From: Pseudomonas sp. A-RE-19
GTDB taxonomy: Bacteria; Pseudomonadota; Gammaproteobacteria; Pseudomonadales; Pseudomonadaceae
Assembly (NCBI RefSeq): GCF_019956555.1
Contig: NZ_JAHBDQ010000005.1
Coordinates: 1 to 64,000 of the forward strand
DNA length: 64,000 bases
Direction: 5' to 3'
The notes below the pieces were generated by a model that saw only the letters and a list, made by a program, of their open reading frames with translations, did not search any database and was not told the DNA's origin. Of this stretch, positions 26,384 to 35,611 are shown one piece after another. Each line of letters begins with the position of its first letter. Position 1 is the first letter of the stretch. A program made the translations under genes and the position numbers.

Positions 26384-27322
26384 ATGACCGATCTGGATCG
26401 CTACCTGCAAGCCGCTACGCGCGACAACACCCGTCGCAGCTATCGCGCGGCCATCGAGCATTTCGAAGTCAGTTGGGGCGGGTTCCTGCCGGCGACCAGT
26501 GACAGCGTGGCGCGGTATCTGGTCGCCCATGCGGGCGTACTGTCGATCAACACTTTGAAGTTGCGCTTGTCTGCATTGGCGCAGTGGCACAACAGTCAGG
26601 GTTTCGCTGATCCCACCAAGGCACCCGTGGTGCGCAAAGTGTTCAAGGGCATTCGCGCGCTGCACCCGGCGCAGGAGAAACAGGCCGAGCCGTTGCAACT
26701 TCAGCATCTGGAGCAAGTGGTTGCCTGGCTGGAGCAGGAAGCGCAAACCGCCAAGGCGCAGGGCGATCAACCCGGATTGCTGCGGGCCCGGCGCGACACG
26801 GCGCTGATCCTGCTGGGCTTCTGGCGCGGTTTCCGTAGTGATGAGTTGTGCCGCGTGCAGATTGAACATGTGCAGGCCAGCGCCGGCTCTGGCATCACCC
26901 TCTATCTGCCCCGCAGCAAGAGCGACCGCGAAAACCTCGGCCAGACTTACCAGACGCCGGCCTTGCAGCGCTTGTGTCCGGTTCAGGCGTATATCCAATG
27001 GATCACTGAAGCGGCGTTGGTCCGCGGGCCGGTGTTTCGGGGTATCGACCGTTGGGGGCATTTGAGCGAGGAAGGGTTGCACGCCAATAGCGTGATCCCG
27101 TTGTTGCGCCAGGCACTGGAGCGCGCCGGCATTCCGGCCGAGCACTACACCAGTCACTCCTTGCGCCGGGGCTTTGCCACCTGGGCTCATCAGAGCGGTT
27201 GGGATCTGAAGTCGTTGATGAGTTATGTGGGCTGGAAGGATATGAAGTCAGCCATGCGCTATGTTGAAGCCAGCCCGTTTCTCGGGATGACCCGTATCGC
27301 TGAAAAGCCGTTGGCGCCGTAG
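26384..27322 (+). CDS. Tyrosine site-specific recombinase
   Basis: 312-residue integrase/XerC-D-like enzyme. N-terminal SAM-like core-binding domain (~1-95, DNTRRSYRAAIEHFEVSW), catalytic domain (~110-312) with the first Arg in GFWRGFRSDEL, HSLRRGFATW (HxxR), GW in SYVGWKD replacing the common His, and the nucleophile Tyr in SAMRYVEAS. All catalytic positions look intact. The start at 26384 (MTDLDRYLQ) follows AGAACTGAG weakly; an upstream in-frame ATG at 26297 would overlap the promoter region. No attachment site, cargo or phage genes flank it, which argues for a domesticated recombinase. Confidence 0.88.
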   Translation: MTDLDRYLQAATRDNTRRSYRAAIEHFEVSWGGFLPATSDSVARYLVAHAGVLSINTLKLRLSALAQWHNSQGFADPTKAPVVRKVFKGIRALHPAQEKQAEPLQLQHLEQVVAWLEQEAQTAKAQGDQPGLLRARRDTALILLGFWRGFRSDELCRVQIEHVQASAGSGITLYLPRSKSDRENLGQTYQTPALQRLCPVQAYIQWITEAALVRGPVFRGIDRWGHLSEEGLHANSVIPLLRQALERAGIPAEHYTSHSLRRGFATWAHQSGWDLKSLMSYVGWKDMKSAMRYVEASPFLGMTRIAEKPLAP

Positions 27323-27335
27323 ATTACGTTTTCTT

Positions 27336-27358
27336 CTATTAATACGTTCAGCTAATAG
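27336..27358. promoter_or_regulatory. Inverted repeat upstream of ahpC
   Basis: CTATTA (27336-27341) and TAATAG (27353-27358) form a perfect 6-bp inverted repeat about 105 bases before ahpC. ATAG/CTAT half-sites are typical of OxyR targets, and ahpC is a classical OxyR-regulated gene, but the full OxyR spacing is not clearly met. Confidence 0.35.
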
Positions 27359-27461
27359 CGAAAACAAATCAGCAGCATCAGGTTTGCCAATGAGCCAACC
27401 GGCGATCGGGTGGGTAGGATTCACTTCATCAACTTCTTAACCCCCTGACGGAGAGTCATCG

Positions 27462-28025
27462 ATGCCTATCATCAACAGCCAAGTTAAACCGTTCAAAGCC
27501 AACGCCTACAAAAACGGCGACTTCGTCCACGTGTCGGACGCTGACCTGAAAGGCAAGTGGTCTGTCGTTTTCTTCTACCCGGCTGACTTCACCTTCGTTT
27601 GCCCGACCGAACTGGAAGACTTGGCCGACAACTACGCCGAGTTCCAGAAGCTGGGCGTCGAGATCTACAGCGTTTCCACCGATACCCACTTTGCCCACGC
27701 TGCCTGGCACAACACTTCGCCAGCCATCGGCAAAATCCAATACACCATGATCGGCGACCCGACTCATGTCATCTCCCGCAACTTCGACGTGCTGATCGAA
27801 GAAGCCGGTCTGGCTGACCGTGGCACCTTCGTGATCAACCCGGAAGGCCAGATCAAAATCGTTGAACTCAACGATGGCGGTGTTGGTCGTGACGCTTCCG
27901 AGCTGCTGCGCAAAATCAAGGCTGCTCAGTACGTCGCCGCTCACCCGGGCGAAGTGTGCCCAGCCAAGTGGAAAGAAGGCGAGGCCACTCTGGCTCCGTC
28001 CCTGGACCTGGTCGGCAAGATCTAA
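27462..28025 (+). CDS. ahpC: Alkyl hydroperoxide reductase peroxiredoxin subunit
   Basis: Typical 2-Cys peroxiredoxin, 187 residues. Peroxidatic Cys47 in [11 protein letters not shown] and resolving Cys166 in GEVCPAKW, with the family's GGxG motif as NDGGVGRDA. It reduces H2O2 and organic hydroperoxides and is re-reduced by AhpF, encoded next. CTGACGGAGAG before the ATG gives a strong ribosome site. A terminator between ahpC and ahpF should make ahpC mRNA more abundant than the bicistron. Confidence 0.97.
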   Translation: MPIINSQVKPFKANAYKNGDFVHVSDADLKGKWSVVFFYPADFTFVCPTELEDLADNYAEFQKLGVEIYSVSTDTHFAHAAWHNTSPAIGKIQYTMIGDPTHVISRNFDVLIEEAGLADRGTFVINPEGQIKIVELNDGGVGRDASELLRKIKAAQYVAAHPGEVCPAKWKEGEATLAPSLDLVGKI

Positions 28026-28090
28026 GTCTGTGACGCGCTGCATCAGGGCGGAGCTCCGCACCTCCTAAGTAAGCTGCACCGCCCTTGAAA

Positions 28091-28125
28091 AACGCCCGGG
28101 CGAGATTCGCTCGGGCGTTTTTTTT
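28091..28125 (+). terminator. Terminator between ahpC and ahpF
   Basis: AACGCCCGGGCGA / TCGCTCGGGCGTT stem followed by a run of eight T residues. It ends 37 bases before the ahpF start and probably acts as a partial terminator. Confidence 0.9.
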
Positions 28126-28161
28126 CGACTTCTTTTTATCAAATACATGGAAATCGCCCGT

Positions 28162-29724
28162 ATGTTGGACGCCAATCTTAAAGCCCAGTTGAAATCGTAC
28201 CTGGAACGGGTCACCCAGCCGATCGAGATCGTTGCCTCCCTCGACGACGGTGCGAAATCCCAGGAAATGCTCGCATTACTCAAAGACGTCGCCAGTCTTT
28301 CCACCCAGATTACGTTGCTCGATAACGGTGATGATGCGCGCAAACCATCGTTCTCGATCAACCGCCCAGGGGCCGATATCAGCCTGCGTTTTGCCGGTAT
28401 CCCGATGGGTCACGAATTCACTTCGCTGGTGCTGGCCCTGCTGCAAGTCGGCGGCCACCCCTCGAAGGCCAGTGTTGAGGTGATCGAACAGATCCGCTCG
28501 CTCAAAGGCGAGTTCAGCTTCGAGACTTACTTCTCGCTGTCCTGCCAGAACTGCCCGGACGTGGTCCAGGCGTTGAACCTGATGGCCGTACTCAACCCGA
28601 ACATCCGCCACGTCGCCATCGACGGCGCGCTGTTCCAGGCTGAAGTCGACGAACGTCAGATCATGGCCGTGCCAAGTGTTTACCTGAACGGTGTGAACTT
28701 CGGCCAGGGCCGCATGGGCCTGGAAGAAATCCTCGCCAGGATCGACACCAGCGGCATCGAGCGCCAGGCCGAAAAAATCAGCGCCAAAGAAGCTTTTGAT
28801 GTGCTGGTCGTCGGCGGTGGCCCGGCCGGTGCTTCGGCGGCGATCTACGCTGCTCGTAAAGGCATTCGCACCGGTGTGGCGGCGGAACGCTTTGGTGGTC
28901 AGGTGCTCGACACCATGGCCATTGAGAACTTCATCTCCGTGCAGGAAACCGAAGGGCCGAAACTGGCCGTGGCACTGGAAGAACACGTCAAGCAGTACGA
29001 GGTGGACATCATGAACCTGCAACGCGCCGACAAACTGGTGCCGGGCAGAAATGGCGAACTGCACGAAATCCATTTCGCCAGCGGCGCCTCCTTGAAAGCC
29101 AAGACCGTGATTTTGGCGACCGGTGCCCGGTGGCGTGAAATGAACGTTCCCGGTGAGCAGCAGTACCGCAACAAGGGCGTGGCGTACTGCCCGCACTGTG
29201 ACGGTCCGCTGTTCAAAGGCAAGCGTGTGGCGGTGATTGGTGGCGGTAACTCCGGCGTCGAAGCGGCCATCGACCTGGCCGGAATCGTGTCTCACGTGAC
29301 CCTGCTGGAGTTCGACGTACAACTGCGCGCCGACGCGGTGTTGCAGCGCAAGTTGCACAGCCTGCCGAATGTCACCGTGATCACCCATGCGCAAACCACT
29401 GAAGTGACCGGCGACGGTCAGAAGGTCAACGGCCTGCGCTACAAGGATCGTCAGTCGGATGAATTACGGACTGTCGAACTGGAAGGGATCTTCGTGCAGA
29501 TCGGTCTGTTGCCTAACACCGATTGGCTCAAAGGCACCATTGAGCTGTCGCCGCGCGGCGAGATCATCGTCGATGCCCGTGGTGAAACGTCGATCCCCGG
29601 CGTGTTCGCGGCCGGTGACGTGACCACCGTGCCGTACAAGCAGATCGTGATTGCGGTGGGCGAGGGCGCCAAGGCTTCCCTGAGCGCATTCGATCACTTG
29701 ATCCGCACCTCGGCGCCGGCATAA
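28162..29724 (+). CDS. ahpF: Alkyl hydroperoxide reductase flavoprotein subunit
   Basis: 520-residue NADH-dependent flavoprotein. N-terminal double thioredoxin-like domain (1-~200) with the CxxC in LSCQNCPDV near residue 128. FAD domain begins at [20 protein letters not shown], followed by the thioredoxin-reductase-type CxxC in YCPHCDGP near residue 344, NADH loop [17 protein letters not shown] and [13 protein letters not shown]. Start at 28162 ([14 protein letters not shown]) matches the family; the ATG 15 bases upstream is an alternative. Confidence 0.96.
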   Translation: MLDANLKAQLKSYLERVTQPIEIVASLDDGAKSQEMLALLKDVASLSTQITLLDNGDDARKPSFSINRPGADISLRFAGIPMGHEFTSLVLALLQVGGHPSKASVEVIEQIRSLKGEFSFETYFSLSCQNCPDVVQALNLMAVLNPNIRHVAIDGALFQAEVDERQIMAVPSVYLNGVNFGQGRMGLEEILARIDTSGIERQAEKISAKEAFDVLVVGGGPAGASAAIYAARKGIRTGVAAERFGGQVLDTMAIENFISVQETEGPKLAVALEEHVKQYEVDIMNLQRADKLVPGRNGELHEIHFASGASLKAKTVILATGARWREMNVPGEQQYRNKGVAYCPHCDGPLFKGKRVAVIGGGNSGVEAAIDLAGIVSHVTLLEFDVQLRADAVLQRKLHSLPNVTVITHAQTTEVTGDGQKVNGLRYKDRQSDELRTVELEGIFVQIGLLPNTDWLKGTIELSPRGEIIVDARGETSIPGVFAAGDVTTVPYKQIVIAVGEGAKASLSAFDHLIRTSAPA

Positions 29725-29743
29725 ACGCCGACGCTGAAAACAT

Positions 29744-29773
29744 AAAACCCCATGAGCGATCATGGGGTTTTTT
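29744..29773 (+). terminator. Rho-independent terminator of ahpF
   Basis: AAACCCCATGA-GCGA-TCATGGGGTTT with T tail, 20 bases past the ahpF stop. Confidence 0.9.
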
Positions 29774-29781
29774 GTAGGTGG

Positions 29782-29867
29782 ATCAAAAGATCGCAGCCTG
29801 CGGCAGCTCTCGCAGAATCAAGCCTGGCTTGGCTTTTGTAGGCGCTGGCGAAGGCTTCGATCTTTTT
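29782..29867. repeat. Degenerate REP doublet (GATCGCAGCC family)
   Basis: AAAAGATCGCAGCCTGCGGCAGC at the left and a diverged inverse copy (GGCGCTGGCGAAGGCTTCGATCTTTTT) at the right. Same family as the repeats at 36741, 41127 and 44150, but the arms match poorly. It touches the gloA stop codon. Confidence 0.6.
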
Positions 29868-30387
29868 ACATGGGGGCAGGCTGAATGATCTCTACCCAGT
29901 AACCGTCCGGGTCCTTGATGAAGGCCAGGCTCTTCATGCGGCCGTCGTTCAGGCGTTTCTGGAAATCGCAGCCCAGCGCTTCAAAGCGCTCGCACGCGGC
30001 ACGAATGTCCGGCACCGAAATACAGATATGGCCGAAGCCGCGCGGGTCGGTGTTGCCATTGTGATAGGCGAAGTCCGCATCGTTCTCGGTGCCGTGGTTG
30101 TGGGTCAGTTCGAGAATGCCGGGGATCGATTTCATCCACTCGGTGCGCGCAGCGGCATCGGCCGGGATCTGGTTTTTATCGACCAGAGCAAGGAAGTACA
30201 GGCTGAACTCGGCTTCCGGAAAATCACGTTTTTCCACCAGCGAGAAACCCAGGACGCGGGTATAGAAATCCAGCGACTGGGTGATGTCCTTGACCCGCAG
30301 CATGGTGTGGTTAAAGACGAACTTCTGGGTGGCGGTGTCGGGTTGCGCGGTCACACCGGGAAATGTATTGAGTTCATGCAGGCTCAT
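29866..30387 (-). CDS. gloA: Lactoylglutathione lyase (glyoxalase I)
   Basis: VOC-fold metalloenzyme that converts the methylglyoxal-glutathione hemithioacetal to S-lactoylglutathione. 173 residues from MSLHELNTFPG, the longer glyoxalase I type. Metal ligands visible in FNHTMLRVKD (His), ILELTHNHG (Glu), GFGHICISV (His) and YWVEIIQP (Glu). The start at 30387 is chosen over 30405 because the extra six codons are not in the family. Monocistronic, minus strand. Confidence 0.95.
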   Translation of the reverse strand: MSLHELNTFPGVTAQPDTATQKFVFNHTMLRVKDITQSLDFYTRVLGFSLVEKRDFPEAEFSLYFLALVDKNQIPADAAARTEWMKSIPGILELTHNHGTENDADFAYHNGNTDPRGFGHICISVPDIRAACERFEALGCDFQKRLNDGRMKSLAFIKDPDGYWVEIIQPAPM

Positions 30388-30529
30388 GGGCCCTCCGGAA
30401 AACAAGTTGGGCTAAGAATGGCCACAATGATACGCAAGGGCTCCGGCATCACCAAACCAAAACCGCAGGCTTGCCTGACAGCCGGGCGAAGCTCAGACTT
30501 TGCGCCTCAGTCTGTGAGTGTTCATTGCA

Positions 30530-31054
30530 ATGATCCGATCCTGTCAATTGATGTTCGTCCTGATGTGTCTGCTCTCAGGAATTACCAGTGCTCACGCAGA
30601 GCCTCCAGCCGTAACCTGGCCAAACGGGTGGACAGTCGAGGACGTCCCGCAAGACGAGACCAAGCCACAGGTTTCCCGTCAGCGTGCGGTAAAAAACGAT
30701 CAGGAAGGTACACCGGTAATGGTGATGGAATTGACCATGACTCAAGTGGAAAGTGGTCACCAAGTGAATCTGGAAGGTGTTTTGCTGGAAATGCGCAAGT
30801 CGGTGCAGAAGGACTTTTTTCAGGGGGGATATCAGAGCGTCTGCAGCAAAATCCACCCGACTACCTTGAGCCGTCTATCGGCGCTGGAAACTACTTGCAC
30901 GATTACGCAGAACGGCCGACATGTGTTGTCTCAAACATTGGTCGCTGCGGTGGATGCCGATAAGGCCTATGTTTTTTCCTGCGCGGGGCAGGCTGAGGTT
31001 TATAAGGCAAGCCAGGACGAAATACAGGCTGCTCGAAACAGCTTGAAACTTTAG
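30530..31054 (+). CDS. Secreted hypothetical protein, 174 aa
   Basis: Signal peptide MIRSCQLMFVLMCLLSGITS AHA, cleavage after AHA near residue 23, then EPPAVTWPNGWTVEDVPQD. The mature ~150 residues include three or four Cys (VCSKI, TTCTIT, FSCAG) and are probably periplasmic. It resembles a pseudomonad-specific family (DUF4946 type, assigned from memory of pattern, not certain). Lone gene followed by a strong terminator. Confidence 0.7.
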   Translation: MIRSCQLMFVLMCLLSGITSAHAEPPAVTWPNGWTVEDVPQDETKPQVSRQRAVKNDQEGTPVMVMELTMTQVESGHQVNLEGVLLEMRKSVQKDFFQGGYQSVCSKIHPTTLSRLSALETTCTITQNGRHVLSQTLVAAVDADKAYVFSCAGQAEVYKASQDEIQAARNSLKL

Positions 31055-31184
31055 TTTAAGGTTTGCGTATCAGTAGATTTCAGCGCACTCGGCGTTTTTA
31101 GATAGCCAAAAGGATTAAGCATAAAGTTCGTCGGCATGTAATGAGTTGATCGACGACTATCGTTGCATTTAGACGCTATCCATG

Positions 31185-31215
31185 AAAAAGCCCTGCATTG
31201 GCAGGGCTTTTTTTA
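31185..31215. terminator. Bidirectional terminator
   Basis: AAAAAGCCCTGC-ATTG-GCAGGGCTTTTTTT between convergent genes; A and T tails on both sides let it work in both directions. Confidence 0.92.
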
Positions 31216-31228
31216 TTACCGCGAGTGC

Positions 31229-31595
31229 TTAGCCACGCAGCCAGGAATCAACGGTGGCGGCACCGTATTGTTCCTTCCAGGCTTTCAGGCCGCGGTGATT
31301 GCCACCCTTGGTTTCAATCAGTTCGCCGGTGTGTGGGTTCTGATAAACCTTGACCACGCGAGCGCGGCGGGTTTTAGGCGCTGTTGCCTGTTGCAGGCCG
31401 GATTTCGCCGGGTTCGGATCGAGGATGGCGATGATGTCGCGCAAGCTCTTGCCGTAGGTTTTCATCAGGCCCTGGAGCTTTTCTTCGAATTCGATTTCTT
31501 TCTTGAGCCCGGCATCGTTCTTCAGAGATTCCAACTGCTTGAGCTGTTCTTGAAGGGCCTTTTCAGCTGCACGGAATTCAGCGAGTCTGGACAAT
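31229..31595 (-). CDS. mvaU: MvaT/MvaU-family H-NS-like nucleoid protein (TTG start)
   Basis: Xenogeneic silencer family of Pseudomonas. Coiled-coil oligomerisation domain at residues ~1-60 (MSRLAEFRAAEKALQEQLKQ ... SLRDIIAILDP) and a C-terminal AT-rich DNA-binding domain (~80-122: RARVVKVYQNPHTGELIETKG, GLKAWKEQYG). 122 residues is normal. The family N-terminus begins exactly at a TTG codon (31593-31595) preceded by GGAGTAAAGATA; no ATG or GTG lies there, and the next upstream ATG would add 14 foreign residues. I therefore call TTG as the start. MvaU rather than MvaT is judged from the N-terminus. Confidence 0.88.
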
Positions 31596-31827
31596 ATCTT
31601 TACTCCAATAGTGTGTTTGGCTGATACCAACCGCAAACAAAGCTATAAGCCAAGAGCCTTGAAGCGACTCGGTGATAATGGCGCACCTGCCAATTCTGCA
31701 CAGGTATTAAAAATTGTAGTAGTTAATCGGTCAAGAGTAAATCCTGACTTTTTCTTCATGTAACGGGAGTAGTCTTTTGATTCAATTTGGTGCGCATCAT
31801 CGTGGCGTCGATGCTTAAAGTGGTTAG

Positions 31828-33375
31828 TTAATGATCACTTAATGCTCTAATGAATTCTGCACCGAGCATCGGCCGGCCAAACAGATAACCTTGCAGAAAG
31901 TTCACGCCCTGGGCCGTCAGATAGTCACTTTGCTCCATGGTTTCCACGCCTTCGGCGACGATACCCAAGTCGAGTTTGGCCGAGAGTTCGATAATGCTGT
32001 CCAGTATGTGTCGGGAGAGTGCATCGGCGCCGATCATGGCGACAAAACTCTGGTCGATTTTCAGAAAATCCACATTGAACTGACGCAAGTAACCCAAGCT
32101 TGAATGGCCGGTGCCGAAGTCGTCGATCGCGATCATCACACCCAATGCGTGAAGCTGTTCGAACAACTGCAGCGTGATATCGGTCGGCTCGATGAGTTCG
32201 CGTTCAGTCAATTCCAGCACCAGGTGGACGCTGCCCGGTGCGAAGGCGCCGAGGAATTCACGGCAGTCCTCGACCAGGTCCAGATCCCGGCAGTGACTGG
32301 CGGCGATGTTGATGCCAATGTGAAACGGACCGTCGAACGACGCCGACAAGGGCGCCAGTAACGCGGCGGTCTGCTGCATCAACGAGCGAGTCATCGGCAC
32401 GATCAGCCCGGAATATTCGGCAAACGGGATGAACAGATCCGGGCGCACCAGGCCTTCTCTGGGATGTTTCCAGTGCATCAATACTTCGGCGCCGGACCAC
32501 AGCTTATTGTCGCCATGCACCATGGGCTGAAAGTAAGGAATGAACTCTGCTGCCTCCAGCGCCCGCTGCATTTCACGGCTGGGCGACATCGAGCGCTTCT
32601 GCAGCACATGCCCGACGGAACCTGACACCACGCCGAAGAACATCAACAGACTGAACAGTGGCGGGTATTCACTGCGCATGTAACGCCAGGTTTCTCCTTC
32701 GGGGAAACCGGCGGCCACCGTAAAGGCATAACGCGAGGACGTCAGCGTACTTTGTGCTACCGGCAAGGCGGGCAGGGCGTCGTCGTGAACCTTGCCGTCG
32801 GCAGACAACCAGTTGGGGCCAACTTGCAGCAACAGTAATGTTTTGCGGCCGATCAGGCGCAATTCGTTGCTCAGGTGATAACCGTTCAGCGTGGTCAATG
32901 CCCCTTTATTTCCTTCGCTGAGCCGGTACACCAACAGCGCGGTATTGGGCGTAACCGGGTTGCCATTCATGAGCCATAACTGACCTTGGGTGTAGTCGCC
33001 AGGATTGACCTTTTCCTGATATTCACCGAACAACGAACTGCAATAGAGGTTGTTGTCCCACACCAGGTTGGTCGAGCGCACGAATGGCCGGCGCGTGACT
33101 TGTTCGCGCAAGGCCAGTTTGACGTCATTGCAGTTTTTGCCAGCCAGCGGCAGGAGCTCTTGCGCAGCTTGGGCGGTGTTGTCGAGCATCAGTTCGAACT
33201 GGCGAATGGATTCTTCGCCAGTCAGTTCAGTACTTTGCTTGAGGGTACGTTCAGCCTGCAGATAGAGAATGGCGACTCCCAGCAACACCGGAACCAATCC
33301 GCTCAAAACAGTCACAGCTATCCGGGCGCCACGCTTGCGGCGACTTTTGACGTTCAGTGGCATTCGCAAATCCAT
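31828..33375 (-). CDS. CSS-motif EAL-domain cyclic-di-GMP phosphodiesterase
   Basis: 515-residue membrane protein. TM1 ~16-37, a periplasmic CSS-motif domain to ~230 (YCSSLFG, redox-sensing Cys with C65-type partner in GKNCNDV), TM2 ~233-255, then a cytoplasmic EAL domain (~270-510). Catalytic motifs: AEVLMHWKHP (EVL form of EAL, also found in active enzymes), NIAASHC, ELTERELIEP, IAIDDFGTGHSSLGYL, FLKIDQSFV and IVAEGVETMEQ. All metal and base residues appear present, so activity is expected. Periplasmic disulfide state probably controls degradation of c-di-GMP. Confidence 0.92.
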   Translation of the reverse strand: MDLRMPLNVKSRRKRGARIAVTVLSGLVPVLLGVAILYLQAERTLKQSTELTGEESIRQFELMLDNTAQAAQELLPLAGKNCNDVKLALREQVTRRPFVRSTNLVWDNNLYCSSLFGEYQEKVNPGDYTQGQLWLMNGNPVTPNTALLVYRLSEGNKGALTTLNGYHLSNELRLIGRKTLLLLQVGPNWLSADGKVHDDALPALPVAQSTLTSSRYAFTVAAGFPEGETWRYMRSEYPPLFSLLMFFGVVSGSVGHVLQKRSMSPSREMQRALEAAEFIPYFQPMVHGDNKLWSGAEVLMHWKHPREGLVRPDLFIPFAEYSGLIVPMTRSLMQQTAALLAPLSASFDGPFHIGINIAASHCRDLDLVEDCREFLGAFAPGSVHLVLELTERELIEPTDITLQLFEQLHALGVMIAIDDFGTGHSSLGYLRQFNVDFLKIDQSFVAMIGADALSRHILDSIIELSAKLDLGIVAEGVETMEQSDYLTAQGVNFLQGYLFGRPMLGAEFIRALSDH

Positions 33376-33466
33376 CGCGATAAAAGAGGGCTCTCAAAGG
33401 TTGGCAGGTCGACATGCCTCCCAAAAGAGTTCAGCCATGATAGTTGGCTATCGGCGCTTATGCCGC

Positions 33467-34339
33467 TCAACCTTTAATCAAGCTTGAGGCCAGTTTAATA
33501 AAGGCCAGCGTCGCAGGTGATGACTGACGCTGGTCGAGCACCGCCAGACCGACCTGGCGGCTGACGGGGGGCGACAGCGGTTTTTTTACGTAGCGGTTGT
33601 CGTTGTCGTCAGGCAATGAGCTTTCGGCGACGACGGTCAAGGCATCGCCACGGCCGACAACGTCCAATGTGCTGAGCAACTGCGAGCAGCGATAGCGAAT
33701 ATTCGGCGTCAACCGCGCGGCATTGAACAGGCGCGACACCAGCTCCGAAGACCCGGCTTCGGTCAGCACAAAAGGGTCGTGGCACAAGTCGCTCAGGTGC
33801 AAGCAGTCGCGACCGGCCAGCATATGACTGGCAGGCAGCAGCGCGACCATCTGGTCCTCGATCAGTGCCACCGTGTCGAAACGTTCCTGGGGCAACACCA
33901 CGAAGCCGATGTCGATACGCCGTTCTTCCAGCCACTGGATCACCTGGCGGTCCGGGCCTTCGTCGATGTGAACCTCGATGCCCGGGTGTGCGGCGCGATA
34001 GTGCTGCAAGATCCTTGGCAACAATTTGATCGATGACGTGGGGCCGAACGAACCGATGCGCAGGGTGCCGCGTTTCATTCCACGAGCATCGGCCGCTTCC
34101 TGGCGCAGCGTGTTGGCCAGCCCGAGCATTGCTCGAGCGCGCAGCAGGAGTTGCTGGCCGATGTCACTCAGCTCGACCTGGGACTGATGCCGGCGCAGCA
34201 ATTCAACGCCCAATTCCTGTTCTAGCAACTTGAGCGCGTGAGAAACCGCGGACTGGGAAATCCCCAAACGATGGGCGGCCGCCGTAAAGCCGTGCAGTTC
34301 GGCCACCAGCGAGAAAATTTCCAGTTGGGTCAGGGTCAT
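33467..34339 (-). CDS. LysR-family transcriptional regulator
   Basis: 290 residues. Winged HTH at 1-~60 (MTLTQLEIFSLVAELHGFTAAAHRLGISQSAVSHALKLLE), then a LysR substrate-binding domain (~90-290) with LRIGSFGPTSS and the effector cleft region. It is divergent from the DMT exporter gene at 34418 across 78 bases, the classical LysR arrangement, so that exporter is its probable target. Effector unknown. Confidence 0.92.
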   Translation of the reverse strand: MTLTQLEIFSLVAELHGFTAAAHRLGISQSAVSHALKLLEQELGVELLRRHQSQVELSDIGQQLLLRARAMLGLANTLRQEAADARGMKRGTLRIGSFGPTSSIKLLPRILQHYRAAHPGIEVHIDEGPDRQVIQWLEERRIDIGFVVLPQERFDTVALIEDQMVALLPASHMLAGRDCLHLSDLCHDPFVLTEAGSSELVSRLFNAARLTPNIRYRCSQLLSTLDVVGRGDALTVVAESSLPDDNDNRYVKKPLSPPVSRQVGLAVLDQRQSSPATLAFIKLASSLIKG

Positions 34340-34417
34340 GAGTATTTACTCATTTTACGATGATCGATCATTAGCCGGATGATACGCCATGTGCCCGATT
34401 TCTGATGGTGGATACTT

Positions 34418-35365
34418 ATGACTACGTGTGAACAGACCCTGGCGAATGCCTCGGATGTACCGGTTTACCTGAAACTGGCAGCAGTCACCATGATCTGGGG
34501 CGGGACGTTCGTTGCGGGGCGGTTTCTGGCCGACAGCCTCAGTCCGATATTGGCCGCGAGCCTGCGGTTCTTGCTGGCCAGCGTTGCGTTGCTGCTGTTT
34601 CTGTTGCTGGCGCGCGTGCCTTTGGTGCGTCCCAGCCCTAAGCAATGGCTGCAACTGGCGCTGCTGGGGTTTTTCGGGATTTTCTTCTACAACCTGTGCT
34701 TCTTTTACGGGCTGCACTACATCAACGCGTCACGGGCCTCCTTGATCGTGGCGTTGAATCCGGCCGTGATCGGCCTGGCCTCGTGGCTGCTGTTCAAGGA
34801 GCGACTGAGCGGGGCGAAAGTGGCAGGTATCGCGATCTGCATTGCCGGCGCCGGCCTGGTGATCGTCAGTCGCAATCCGCAGCTACTGGCCGGCAGTGCC
34901 GATGCCTGGATCGGCGATCTGTTGACCTTCGGTTGCGTGCTCGGCTGGGGCATTTATTCGCTGTTCTCCAAAGGCCTGAACCAGACGCTGGGGCCGGTGC
35001 AGACGGTGACGTATTCGATTTTGCTGGGCACGCTGATGCTCTGGGTGACCAGTGCCGTGAGGGGAGAGCTGAGTGTCGCGGCGCTCGCCGAACTTGGCGC
35101 GCAACAATGGTTGAGCCTGATGTACCTGGGCGTGTTGGGCTCGGCACTCGCCTATATTGGTTATTACGATGGCATTCGCAAAATCGGCGCCACGCGTTCC
35201 GGGGTGTTTATCGCCTTGAACCCGCTGACGGCTGTGATCTTCGGTGCGTTGCTGCTGGGCGAACAACTGACACTGGCGATGTGCCTGGGCGGCGGGCTGA
35301 TCCTGACCGGGATTTTTCTGTGCAACAAACCGCTTGCGCGGGCCACGAAAAAGGGGATTTTATAA
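34418..35365 (+). CDS. DMT/EamA-family transporter
   Basis: 315 residues with about ten membrane helices in two EamA repeats (AAVTMIWGGTFVAGRFLADSLSP and DLLTFGCVLGWGIYSLFSKG start the halves). The end is basic and cytoplasmic (CNKPLARATKKGIL). Likely exports a metabolite or drug. Divergent partner of the LysR gene. The ATG at 34418 follows GGTGGATACTT, a usable ribosome site. Confidence 0.9.
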   Translation: MTTCEQTLANASDVPVYLKLAAVTMIWGGTFVAGRFLADSLSPILAASLRFLLASVALLLFLLLARVPLVRPSPKQWLQLALLGFFGIFFYNLCFFYGLHYINASRASLIVALNPAVIGLASWLLFKERLSGAKVAGIAICIAGAGLVIVSRNPQLLAGSADAWIGDLLTFGCVLGWGIYSLFSKGLNQTLGPVQTVTYSILLGTLMLWVTSAVRGELSVAALAELGAQQWLSLMYLGVLGSALAYIGYYDGIRKIGATRSGVFIALNPLTAVIFGALLLGEQLTLAMCLGGGLILTGIFLCNKPLARATKKGIL

Positions 35366-35611
35366 GAAGGCGGACAAACCTATTTACGCTGTGTAGAATC
35401 CGGTTACGCATATAAGAATAATCGTCTTCTGGCAGCAGAAGCCTCGCCCGCAAAAGCCTTGGGTCGACAATGAAGATATTTGGGTTCCAACTGATCTACG
35501 GTGACTTCCTCGCCCGCAGCGTGCGTGGCATCTCCTGCGCGCCACCCGCCGGTCTCAGCATTGCTAGCAACTAACGATCCGTTAATTGATAAGAAATGAT
35601 GAGGCGCCAAA

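Noticed and set aside
26384..27322. Tyrosine recombinase as integrase of a local genomic island
   Set aside because: Neighbours gor and ahpC are core genes, no tRNA or direct repeats flank it, and no cargo lies beside it. A stand-alone role is more likely.
31828..33375. Degenerate, non-catalytic EAL protein because of EVL instead of EAL
   Set aside because: EVL is found in active phosphodiesterases and the other metal and base motifs are intact.
35366..35611. Small gene between the DMT transporter and hppD
   Set aside because: The only frames are short and run into hppD in antisense. No ribosome site or family; it is probably the hppD promoter region.
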